Source: Streptomyces sp. B93 (GTDB lineage Bacteria; Actinomycetota; Actinomycetes; Streptomycetales; Streptomycetaceae). From it: a stretch of DNA of 64,000 bases. Positions 41,846 to 49,428 of the stretch are shown one piece after another. A model generated the notes under the pieces. That model was not told the DNA's origin and ran no database searches. It was given only the letters and a program-made list of their open reading frames with translations. A program made the translations under genes and the position numbers. How positions within the stretch are numbered: the stretch's first letter is position 1; each line of letters begins with the position of its first letter. The DNA lies in NCBI RefSeq assembly GCF_018070565.1, contig NZ_JAGPXL010000028.1, positions 1-64,000 of the forward strand, in the 5' to 3' direction.

Positions 41846-42073
41846 TCAGCCCCAACTGCTGTCGTCGGCGGCGAGTGGTGCGGGTGCAGGCCCCCAGTAA
41901 CTGTCGGCGGTGCCGGTGCTGAGTGTCTGCGCCAGCCCCCAACTGCTGTCCGCACGAGCGTCGCCCTTCGTACCGGCGAGGCCACTCAGTGCTCCGAAGG
42001 CCACAACGGCGGAGAAGGTGGCGACAAGCACCGAGCGAAGCGTTCTCTTGCGCATAGTCGGCTTCGTCCTCAC
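41846..42073 (-). CDS. secreted small peptide precursor with DS[SY]WG repeats
   Basis: The GTG start at 42073 (75 residues) or ATG 42055 (69 residues, GAGGA upstream) gives a Sec signal peptide: MRKRTLRS, a hydrophobic core (VLVATFSAVVAFGALSG) and an ARA cleavage site. The predicted mature peptide has 34 residues and begins exactly with DSSWG. DSYWG is at mature 16-20 and DSSWG ends the peptide at 30-34. The repeats are separated by Ala/Thr/Pro-rich linkers. It is followed at once by the Rieske-like gene and is divergent from a LuxR-type regulator array. A pheromone-like precursor is my inference. Confidence 0.75.
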   Translation of the reverse strand: MRTKPTMRKRTLRSVLVATFSAVVAFGALSGLAGTKGDARADSSWGLAQTLSTGTADSYWGPAPAPLAADDSSWG

Positions 42074-42186
42074 TTGAAGGTCCCCTCTTCCCCCGTCGAC
42101 TAAGACGATGGCTCATTCAGACACGTCATGGCCACACAATCGGTGCATCATGTTCCTGCATGTTCAGGACCCTGGGGGGTGGAGAT

Positions 42187-43179
42187 TTGGTAACCAAGGG
42201 GACGAAGCGGACGCATCCCCATGCGGTGACCGAACTGTGCGAGGAGGGTGGCCGCCTTTACGCCAACGCTCTGCGCACGGGCCGCATCGCGCGTACGGAT
42301 GCGGAGGCCGCGCCCTGCCTCATGGAGTTCGCCCTTCTCCACCCGGACCCCGATGACGCCGACTGGCTGCGTCCCGTGCCGCCGGCTGTGGCCTTGGCAC
42401 AGCGACTCCATCCCATCGAACGAGAGATCGCCGAGCGCAGGCGAGTCTCCATCGATCTGGCTGACGTCTTCGAGCCGTTCCTCGCACTCAGCGCCCAAGG
42501 GACTGCCTCCACGCACTCCATCACGGTGCTGGAAGGCTTCGACCGGATCAACGCAGCTCTCGATCTGGCGACCGCACAGTGTCAGTCGGAGATGCTGACT
42601 GTCCAGCCCAGCGGCCGCCGCCTTGAGCACACCCTCGTGCAAGCACTGGAGCGCGACAAGCCCCTCACCGACCGCGGCGTCCGGATACGAACTCTCTATC
42701 AGCACACCGCTCGCCACAGTCCGGAAACGCTGGCCTACGTCTCCCAGTTCTCCGATGGCAAGGTGGAGTACCGCACGATCGACGAGCTTGTGGAACGGCT
42801 CATCATCTGTGACGAGGCGGTGGCCTTCATCCCCACGCGCGACGATCGACAGGTCGCTCTGGAACTGCGGCACCCAGGCCTCGTCCGCTACTTGATCAAG
42901 GTGTTCGAGTTCATGTGGAGCCGGGCGGTACCCCTCAGTACAGGCGCTCCCTACGAAACGGCCCCAGACGGGATAACGGACATCCAGCACTCCATCGCCA
43001 AGCTCTTGGTCGAAGGTCACGTCGACGAGGCCATAGCCCGCCGCCTCGGCATGAACGTCCGCACCTGCCGTGCCCACATCGCCAAACTGGCCTCCGCCCT
43101 CGGCAGCGGCAGCCGCGCCCAGCTCGGCTACCTCATCGCACAGTCGGGGATTCTCGAGCGGGAGGGAGCCATCGAGTGA
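42187..43179 (+). CDS. LuxR-type transcriptional regulator, paralog 1
   Basis: This protein of about 330 residues starts at TTG 42187 (G-run upstream; ATG 42160 is an alternative). A conserved N-terminal segment (ELCEEGGRLYANALRTGRI..DAEAAPCLMEF) comes first. A central sensor-like domain (MLTVQPSGRR, RGVRIRTLYQHTARH, VERLIICDEAVAFIP) resembles the PLD-like part of TrmB-type regulators. A LuxR-type HTH follows (IAKLLVEGHVDEAIARRLGMNVRTCRAHIAKLASALG). It is the first of three tandem genes with 4-bp overlaps and is divergent from the secreted peptide gene. Confidence 0.82.
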   Translation: MVTKGTKRTHPHAVTELCEEGGRLYANALRTGRIARTDAEAAPCLMEFALLHPDPDDADWLRPVPPAVALAQRLHPIEREIAERRRVSIDLADVFEPFLALSAQGTASTHSITVLEGFDRINAALDLATAQCQSEMLTVQPSGRRLEHTLVQALERDKPLTDRGVRIRTLYQHTARHSPETLAYVSQFSDGKVEYRTIDELVERLIICDEAVAFIPTRDDRQVALELRHPGLVRYLIKVFEFMWSRAVPLSTGAPYETAPDGITDIQHSIAKLLVEGHVDEAIARRLGMNVRTCRAHIAKLASALGSGSRAQLGYLIAQSGILEREGAIE

Positions 43180-43409
43180 CCAGGCCGCCGCACCCCGAGC
43201 ACGACGTCGAGGACCTGTGCGACGCGGGTACGCAGTTGTACGACCGCACGCTGGCCGAAGGCCGCATCGCCGCCGCCGACGCCGAATCCGCCCCTTGCCT
43301 GCTGGACATCGGCCTGCTCTCCCCCGCCCTCGGCAGCGAAAGCCGCGCCCAGCTCGGCTACCTCATCGCACGGTCGGGGATCCTCAAGCAGGAGGGGACC
43401 GAGGAGTGA
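43176..43409 (+). CDS. LuxR-type regulator paralog 2, internally deleted
   Basis: This frame encodes 77 residues from GTG 43176, which overlaps the previous stop, to 43409, overlapping the next start. It keeps the paralog N-terminus (VEDLCDAGTQLYDRTLAEGRIAAADAESAPCLLDIGLL, in parts) joined directly to the last ~27 residues (ALGSESRAQLGYLIARSGIL). The sensor domain and recognition helix, about 260 residues, are gone. The deletion is in frame and translational coupling is intact. It is either a degenerate copy or a small interfering partner. Confidence 0.75.
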   Translation: MTRPPHPEHDVEDLCDAGTQLYDRTLAEGRIAAADAESAPCLLDIGLLSPALGSESRAQLGYLIARSGILKQEGTEE

Positions 43410-44410
43410 ACGCGCCGCCGCACCCCGAACACGGCCCGGAGGACCTGTGCGCGACCGGCAGGGCCCTGTACGAGCGGGCGCTCCATGAGGGGCGGGTGAG
43501 CGCCGTGGACGCGGCGGAGGCGCCCTGTCTCGTCGACTTCGGGCTGCTCCAACCGTCCGTGACGGACCTCAGCCGCCTGGAGCCCGTCGCCCCGGCCGTG
43601 GCCCTCCACCGCCTCCTGCGCGCCTCCGCGGACCACATCGCCGAGGAACGCCGCCGCGAGGCCCGGCTGGTGGAGGCGTACGAGTCACTGATGCGGATCG
43701 GGGGGCCGAGCCCGGCGGAGTCGGAGAGCCCGGCGATCACCATGCTCAGCGGGATGGAGCGGATCAACCAGGCCATCACACAGGCCATGTCGGACGCCGC
43801 ACACGAGGTGCTCACCATCCAGCCGCACTCCAGCCACGCGGGCAAACCCCCGGAGGTCCACACCGAGGCCATGCTCCGTGACCAGGCGCTGCTCGACCGT
43901 GGCGGTCGTATCCGCACCCTCTACCAGCACACCACCCGCCACCTGCCCACGGTCATGGCCCGTTACGAACGACTCGTGGGCGATGTCGAGGCCCGCACCC
44001 TCGACGAGGTCACCGAACGCCTCATCGTCATCGACCGCACGGTGGCCTACATCCCCGCCAACCGCGAACGCACCCTTGCCGCGGAGATCCGCCACCACCC
44101 CGTGGTGACCTACTTGGCCACCACCTTCGACCGCCTCTGGCGCCTGGCCACCCCCATGTACCCCGAGACCGTCGCCCCGCCCACCCTCAACGGCGTCACA
44201 CACCGCCAACGCGCCATAGCCACCCTCCTCATAGAAGGCCACACCGACGCCGTCATAGCCGAACGCCTCGGCATGAACATCCGCACCGCACGCGAACACA
44301 TCGCCAAACTCTCCGCCACCCTCGGCAGCGAAAGCCGCGCCCAGCTCGGCTACCTCATCGGACGGTCCGGGATTCTTGATCCGGCTGACCGGACTGGCCA
44401 GGGAAGCTGA
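43406..44410 (+). CDS. LuxR-type transcriptional regulator, paralog 3
   Basis: This 334-residue protein starts at GTG 43406, inside the preceding stop. It has the same architecture as paralog 1: N-terminal PEDLCATGRALYERALHEGRVSAVDAAEAPCLVDFGLL segment (in parts), sensor domain (VLTIQPHSSH, RGGRIRTLYQHTTRH, RTVAYIPAN) and HTH (IATLLIEGHTDAVIAERLGMNIRTAREHIAKLSATLG). Its 3' end overlaps the convergent paralog 4 by 56 bp. It may compete with or duplicate paralog 1 at shared targets. Confidence 0.88.
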   Translation: MNAPPHPEHGPEDLCATGRALYERALHEGRVSAVDAAEAPCLVDFGLLQPSVTDLSRLEPVAPAVALHRLLRASADHIAEERRREARLVEAYESLMRIGGPSPAESESPAITMLSGMERINQAITQAMSDAAHEVLTIQPHSSHAGKPPEVHTEAMLRDQALLDRGGRIRTLYQHTTRHLPTVMARYERLVGDVEARTLDEVTERLIVIDRTVAYIPANRERTLAAEIRHHPVVTYLATTFDRLWRLATPMYPETVAPPTLNGVTHRQRAIATLLIEGHTDAVIAERLGMNIRTAREHIAKLSATLGSESRAQLGYLIGRSGILDPADRTGQGS

Positions 44411-45401
44411 GGGGGCCCGCGGGGCCGTTCAGGCCGACCTGGGCGATGCGGACGCCGAGTTGGGTGCGGCTGGCCGCGCCGAGGGTCTCGGAGAGGCGGG
44501 CGATGTGGGCCCGGCAGGTGCGGACGCTGATGCCGAGGCGTTCGGCGATGACGGCGTCCTGGTGGCCCTCCGCGAGGAGCGCCGCGATGGACTGTTCGCG
44601 GTGCGAGATGCCCTCGATACGGGTGTCGGGCAGCGGTGCCGTCAGCGGGACCGCCAGCCGCCACAGCCGTTCGAAGACGGTCACCAGGTAGGCGACCAGG
44701 CCGGGGTGGCGCAGTTCGAGGGCCATCGTGCGGTCGGCGTTGGCGGGGACGAAGGCGACCGTGCGGTCGAAGAGGATCAGCCGGTCGATGACCTCGTCCA
44801 GGGTGCGGGCCTCCACCGCGTCACCCATCAGCTCCAGGTAGTTCAGGAGGCCCTGCCCGTGCCGGGCGACGTGGTTGTACAGGTCGCGCATGCGCACGCC
44901 CCGGCCGCGCAGGGCGAGCGCGCGGTGCAGCCCCTCGGAGAGTTCGTGTTCGCGGCGGATGCCGCCGGGCTGGACGGTCAGCACCTCCGTCGTGCACGCC
45001 TCCGTCGCCTCGTCCAGCGCGGCCTGGATGCGGGAGGGGCCGTCGAGGACGCGCAGGGCCGACGTGCCCTCGCCGTGGTGCGCGCCGGGCGCCCCGCCGC
45101 CGAGGCCCGCGTACCGGTCGAAGGCGGCGACCGCCGAGCCCACCCGCCGGTGGCTGGCGCTGATCTCGTCGTAGACGCCCCGCAGCAGCCGGGTCATGAC
45201 CTCCTGCGGCGAGGTCGGCACCAGCCAGTCCATGTCGTCGGGGTCGGGGTGGAGCAGGCCCAGTTCGAGCAGGCACGGGACGTGGTCGGCGTCGTGGCGC
45301 GGCACCCTGCCCCGCCGTACGGCACGGGAGTACACCCGATCCGCGGCCTCGCACAGTCGGTCAGCACCATGTGGATGCTCGTCCGTCCTGTGCCCGGTCA
45401 T
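44355..45401 (-). CDS. LuxR-type transcriptional regulator, paralog 4
   Basis: This 348-residue protein starts at ATG 45401. N-terminal ADRLCEAADRVYSRAVRRGRVPRHDADHVPCLLELGLLHPDPDDMDWLVP (in parts), sensor domain (VLTVQPGGIR, RGVRMRDLYNHVARHG, LFDRTVAFVPAN) and HTH (IAALLAEGHQDAVIAERLGISVRTCRAHIARLSETLG) match the tandem paralogs. It is convergent to them. The last ~18 codons overlap paralog 3 on the other strand. A Gly-shifted tail (PLSFPGQSGQPDQ) extends beyond the paralogs. Confidence 0.88.
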   Translation of the reverse strand: MTGHRTDEHPHGADRLCEAADRVYSRAVRRGRVPRHDADHVPCLLELGLLHPDPDDMDWLVPTSPQEVMTRLLRGVYDEISASHRRVGSAVAAFDRYAGLGGGAPGAHHGEGTSALRVLDGPSRIQAALDEATEACTTEVLTVQPGGIRREHELSEGLHRALALRGRGVRMRDLYNHVARHGQGLLNYLELMGDAVEARTLDEVIDRLILFDRTVAFVPANADRTMALELRHPGLVAYLVTVFERLWRLAVPLTAPLPDTRIEGISHREQSIAALLAEGHQDAVIAERLGISVRTCRAHIARLSETLGAASRTQLGVRIAQVGLNGPAGPLSFPGQSGQPDQESRTVR

Positions 45402-45764
45402 CGCCCATCCCACCCCCGGTTGCAGCGCTCTTCGCAGCGCAACTATGCGCGGATGGGGACTGCTCCGCAACACGGCTCCCGCCACTGTGACCGCGGGAAA
45501 CCACCGGTATGCCCGGCTATTTCCAGGCCCCCGTCCGTCGCAATGCAACAAGATGACGGTGGTGCGCGTGCCCCGGCGGGTGCATCGTGGTAGCCGCTTC
45601 CCCACGGGTGACGGACCGGCGACCTCCCCCCTGGCTGCCGACCGGCACCCGGTGCGGCCCCGGCGCCCGGCATTCCCCCGCCGGGCACCGGGCGCCGCGA
45701 CACGGGAATGGCGCGAAAGCGACCCTGGCGGGGGGGGCACCGAGGGGCACCAGTGAACGGACGA
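45402..45764. other. intergenic region, no gene seen
   Basis: This is about 360 bp upstream of paralog 4 (minus strand) and downstream of the XylF-like gene (minus strand). Its left part should contain the paralog 4 promoter, and the right part ends in the XylF-like terminator. Open frames here are low-complexity shadows. Confidence 0.5.
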
Positions 45765-45794
45765 AGGGGCCCGGCGGCTGTCCGCCTGGCCCCT
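45765..45794 (-). terminator. hairpin terminator after XylF-like gene
   Basis: AGGGGCC (45765-45771) pairs with GGCCCCT (45788-45794), extended inside by GGCGG/CCGCC around a CTGT loop, 20 bp beyond the minus-strand stop at 45816. Confidence 0.8.
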
Positions 45795-45815
45795 CGATCA
45801 GCCGGATGGGTCAGG

Positions 45816-46937
45816 TCAGCCCTTCAACCCCAGCTCCGAACAGGCCGCCGCGTACTTCCCCGCGCAGATCTCCGACACCTTGTAGATGCCGTCCGCGACA
45901 ACGGTGTCCTGGATGTTCTCCTGGGTCAGCGCGGTCACGGTGACCAGCTGGGCCGGGATGTCCTTGTGGGTGGGGCTGTCCACCCGGTCCCGGGTGAGGG
46001 CGTCGAACTGGATGTCCTTGCCCTGGACCTTGGCGACGGCCATCTCCGCGGCGGCCTCGGCCTCCTCCGGGTAGGACTTGTACACGCTCATGTACTGCTC
46101 ACCGGAGACGATGCGCTGCACGGCGTCCAGTTCGGCGTCCTGGCCGGTGACCGGCGGCAGCTCGGTGACGCCCGCGGCCTCCAGGGCCTTGATGACGGCG
46201 CCCGCCATGCCGTCGTTGGCGGAGTACACGGCGGCGATGTTGTCCACGCCGATCTCGTTGATCGCCTCGGTCATGTTGGCCTCGGCGTTCTCCGGCTTCC
46301 AGTCCTTGGTGTCGTAGGACTTGGCGATCGTCACCTTGCCGGTCAGCTCGGAGAGCGCGCCCTGCTTGAACTGGCCCGCGTTGGGGTCGGTGGGCGAGCC
46401 GTTCATCATGACGATCTTGTCGGCGGTGTCGATCTTCGAGCCCAGCGACTCCACGAGGGAGCGGCCCTGGACCTCGCCGACGAGGGCGTTGTCGAAGGAG
46501 ATGTAGGCGTCGATCGGGCCCTCGGCGAGCCGGTCGTAGGCGATGACCGGGATCCCGGCGTCCGCGGCCTGCTGCACGGTGTCCGCGATGCCCTTCGAGT
46601 CCACGGCGTCCAGCAGGATGACGTCCACCTGCTCGTCGATCATCCGCTGCATCTGCGCGATCTGCTTGTCCGCGTTCGCGTCGGCGTTGGCGTAGTCGAC
46701 CTTGCCCCGCTTGCTGGTGAGCGCGGCGATGCGGTCCTTGATGATGGGGTAGTCGAACTTCTCGTACCGGGAGTTCGCCGTCTCCGGGAGCAGCAGCCCC
46801 ACCGTGATGTCGTCGCCCTTGGTCGGGGTGGCGTCGCCGCCTTCCTCGGCCGCGCCCAGCACCCCGCAGCCGGCCAGCGAGAGGGTCAACGAGGACAGAG
46901 CGACGGATATGGCGATACGACGCATGCAGGGGCTCAC
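45816..46937 (-). CDS. sugar ABC transporter substrate-binding lipoprotein (XylF-like), orphan
   Basis: This protein of about 373 residues has a lipoprotein signal peptide ending in LSLAGC. It is followed by a type I periplasmic-binding fold: DITVGLLLPETANSRYEKFD, MQRMIDEQVDVILLDAVDSKG, GIPVIAYDRLAEG, VYSANDGMAGAVIKAL, LPPVTGQDAELDAVQRI. These match xylose/ribose-type binding proteins. No permease or ATPase is adjacent. The GTG 46937 start has GGAAG upstream, and ATG 46925 is also possible. Confidence 0.9.
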   Translation of the reverse strand: MSPCMRRIAISVALSSLTLSLAGCGVLGAAEEGGDATPTKGDDITVGLLLPETANSRYEKFDYPIIKDRIAALTSKRGKVDYANADANADKQIAQMQRMIDEQVDVILLDAVDSKGIADTVQQAADAGIPVIAYDRLAEGPIDAYISFDNALVGEVQGRSLVESLGSKIDTADKIVMMNGSPTDPNAGQFKQGALSELTGKVTIAKSYDTKDWKPENAEANMTEAINEIGVDNIAAVYSANDGMAGAVIKALEAAGVTELPPVTGQDAELDAVQRIVSGEQYMSVYKSYPEEAEAAAEMAVAKVQGKDIQFDALTRDRVDSPTHKDIPAQLVTVTALTQENIQDTVVADGIYKVSEICAGKYAAACSELGLKG

Positions 46938-47230
46938 TTCTGGTGTCTTCCGGACGTGGGCGCAGCCTTGCTACCCAGGTGACTGAAAAGCCAACGCGTC
47001 GGCGCCCCCAGCGTCAAGGCAAATCACTTAACGAGATGACAACATCACGTTCCGCTTCTGGCGTGGAGACAGAGCGAAACCACCTCCCGGAAGCGGCCAC
47101 GGACCCTTCACTCCTCCCGCCCCTGGGGGAGTTCGAGTCCGACCGAAGAACCGCACAACCAATTCCATTTCTCAACGGTCGGGATCTCTGCGGTGGCGTC
47201 CGCCCCGCTTCTCCCCGATCAGAGGATCGA

Positions 47231-48895
47231 ATGAACCCAGCCAGACGCACGACCGCCGGTCTGTCCACCGCGGTCGTGCTCGCCACCGCGGGCGGTCTGC
47301 TCACCGCCGTGACGACGCCCGCCTCCGCCGCGACGACGTGCACCTCGCCCGTCTTCAAGCGGCAGTTCTACGCGAACACGACGTTCTCCGGCACTCCGAA
47401 GAGAACGGACTGCGACGGCACCATCGACCAGAACTGGGGCACGGGCGCGCCCGCCACCGGCCTGCCGAAGAACTACTTCGGCGTCCGCTGGACCGTCACC
47501 CGCGACTTCGGCTCCGGCGGCCCCTTCGCCCTCGGCGCCGCCGCCCAGGACGGCATCCGCGTCTACGTCGACGGCGTCCGCAAGGTGAACCTGTGGAAGA
47601 ACGTCTCCACGACGGCCCGGACGAAGGTCAACGTCAACATCCCCGCAGGCAAGCACACCCTGCGCGTCGACTTCGTCAACTGGACCGGCACGGCCAACGT
47701 CAAGTTCGCCTACGCCCCCCGCACCTCGGCCACGGTCGACACGGTCAAGCCCCTCGCCCCGACCGGCGCGGCGGTCACCTACACCCCGTCCACCAACAAG
47801 GCCAAGCTCACCTGGTCCAAGAACAAGGAGATGGACCTGGCGGGGTACCGGGTGTACCGGCGAGTGAAGGGCAGCAGTACCTGGACGAGACTGACCACGA
47901 CGACGGCCACCTCGTACACCGACACCACCCTCCCGATGACCGGCCAGGTCTTCTACTACGAGGTCCGCGCCTACGACAAAGCGGGCAACACCTCGTCCGG
48001 TTCAGCCGACCAGGGCGTGACCACCGTCGACCGGACCGCGCCCGAACCGGTCACCGGACTGACCGCGCTGGGCACCACCGCGGGCAACTCGGTCAGCTGG
48101 CGGGCGCCCGCGGCCGAGGACGTCGACCACTACGAGGTGTGGAGCGCCCCCGAGGGGCAGAGCGACCCGGACGGACCCGAGGTCCGGTTCGGTACGTCCT
48201 TCACGGACTCCGTCGCGGAAGCGGGCACCCCCCACTGGTACGCGGTGCAGGCGTTGGACAGCGCCGGGAACATCTCCCCGCTGTCCGCGAAGGTGACGGT
48301 CACCCGTCCCGCCGCTACCGCCGTCGCGCCCCCCACGGACCTGCGGAGCACGGTCCGCGACGAGATGACCCTGCTCGACTGGAGCCAGGACGAAGGCTCC
48401 GGCGCCACCGGGTTCCGGGTGTACCGCCGTACCGATCCCAACGGCGCCTGGACGCTGCTGGGCAGCACTCCGACGCCGGCGTTCGGAGACCGGTCGGCCC
48501 CCACCGGCCGGGCGTACTACTACGTGGCGGCCGTCGACGACGCGGAGGCCGACTCGGTCCCCTCCGGACAGGTCGCCGTGGACCGGCTGACCCCGGCCAC
48601 CGCGACCGGTCCGGCCCAGCCGCAGCTGACACTGGTCTCCTCCGGGTCCACCCGGTCCCCGATTGTCATCGGGGTCAAACCGGGTGCCGGGGACGAGGGC
48701 CGCCTGCTGAAGGGCTTCTCATGGAGCATCTCCGGCGCCTGCGGAGACGCGGGCCTGGGCCGGATGACGACGACGGACACCATCGAGTGGACGCCGCCCT
48801 ACAACGGTCCCTGTGAGGTCAGCGTGATCGCCGTCGACGTCTACGGGCGCAGCGGCGAGCGGGGCTCGTGGCTGGAGTTCACCGTCGGGCGCTGA
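47231..48895 (+). CDS. secreted fibronectin type III protein with PA14-like N-terminus
   Basis: This 554-residue protein starts at ATG 47231. A Sec signal peptide ends near TTPASAAT. Then comes a ~110-residue beta-sandwich (FKRQFYANTTFSGTPKRTDCDGTIDQNWGTG, GIRVYVDGVRKV, AGKHTLRVDFVNWTGTANVKF, in parts) resembling PA14/glycan-binding modules. Three fibronectin III-type repeats with WS/W-Y-Y patterns follow (YRVYRRVKGSS, YEVWSAPEG, FRVYRRTDPNG). The C-terminal ~90 residues form another beta domain. It is probably extracellular and binds carbohydrate or other ligands. There is no catalytic domain. Confidence 0.85.
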   Translation: MNPARRTTAGLSTAVVLATAGGLLTAVTTPASAATTCTSPVFKRQFYANTTFSGTPKRTDCDGTIDQNWGTGAPATGLPKNYFGVRWTVTRDFGSGGPFALGAAAQDGIRVYVDGVRKVNLWKNVSTTARTKVNVNIPAGKHTLRVDFVNWTGTANVKFAYAPRTSATVDTVKPLAPTGAAVTYTPSTNKAKLTWSKNKEMDLAGYRVYRRVKGSSTWTRLTTTTATSYTDTTLPMTGQVFYYEVRAYDKAGNTSSGSADQGVTTVDRTAPEPVTGLTALGTTAGNSVSWRAPAAEDVDHYEVWSAPEGQSDPDGPEVRFGTSFTDSVAEAGTPHWYAVQALDSAGNISPLSAKVTVTRPAATAVAPPTDLRSTVRDEMTLLDWSQDEGSGATGFRVYRRTDPNGAWTLLGSTPTPAFGDRSAPTGRAYYYVAAVDDAEADSVPSGQVAVDRLTPATATGPAQPQLTLVSSGSTRSPIVIGVKPGAGDEGRLLKGFSWSISGACGDAGLGRMTTTDTIEWTPPYNGPCEVSVIAVDVYGRSGERGSWLEFTVGR

Positions 48896-48915
48896 GTGCC
48901 CGCGACCGACGAAGC

Positions 48916-48941
48916 GGGGCCGGGGTTCACACCCCGGCCCC
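48916..48941. terminator. bidirectional hairpin terminator
   Basis: GGGGCCGGGG (48916-48925) and CCCCGGCCCC (48932-48941) enclose TTCACA. It lies between the convergent stops at 48895 (secreted protein) and 48967 (hspR), so it can end both the secreted-protein message and the dnaK operon. Confidence 0.9.
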
Positions 48942-48966
48942 TGCCTCACACGCGTGCCCGCGCACG

Positions 48967-49428
48967 TCAGTCCGACTGCTGCTGCCTCTTCGGCCGCCAC
49001 ACCACCAACGCGCTGGTCTGCTGGACCTCCTGGTACGGCACCAGGTCGCGGCGGTAGGACGCGTGGACCGCGGCCTCGCGCTGGCGCATCGTGGCCGCCG
49101 CGCCGTCCAGGGCCGCCTCCAGTTCCGCCACGCGGGACTGCAACGCGGCGACCTGGTTCTCCAGTTCGATGATGCGCTTGATACCGGCGAGGTTGATGCC
49201 CTCGTCCTGGGACAGCTGCTGCACCTGACGGAGCAGCTCGATGTCCCGGGCCGAGTAGCGCCGGCCCCGCCCGGCGGTGCGGTCGGGGGAGACCAGCCCC
49301 AGGCGGTCGTACTGGCGCAGCGTCTGCGGGTGCAGTCCGGAGAGCTGGGCCGCCACCGAGATGACGTAGACCGGGGTCTCCTCGGTCAGTTCATACGGGT
49401 TGCGTCGACGGCCGTCCATCTTCGTCAA
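48967..49428 (-). CDS. hspR: heat-shock repressor HspR
   Basis: This 153-residue MerR-family protein has HTH VYVISVAAQLSGLHPQTLRQYDRLGLVSPDRT (in parts), wing RGRRYSARDIELLRQVQQL and a C-terminal coiled coil. HspR binds HAIR operators and represses the dnaK operon and clpB, with DnaK as corepressor in Streptomyces. It is the last gene of dnaK-grpE-dnaJ-hspR and overlaps dnaJ by 4 bp, so it regulates its own expression. Confidence 0.96.
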   Translation of the reverse strand: MTKMDGRRRNPYELTEETPVYVISVAAQLSGLHPQTLRQYDRLGLVSPDRTAGRGRRYSARDIELLRQVQQLSQDEGINLAGIKRIIELENQVAALQSRVAELEAALDGAAATMRQREAAVHASYRRDLVPYQEVQQTSALVVWRPKRQQQSD

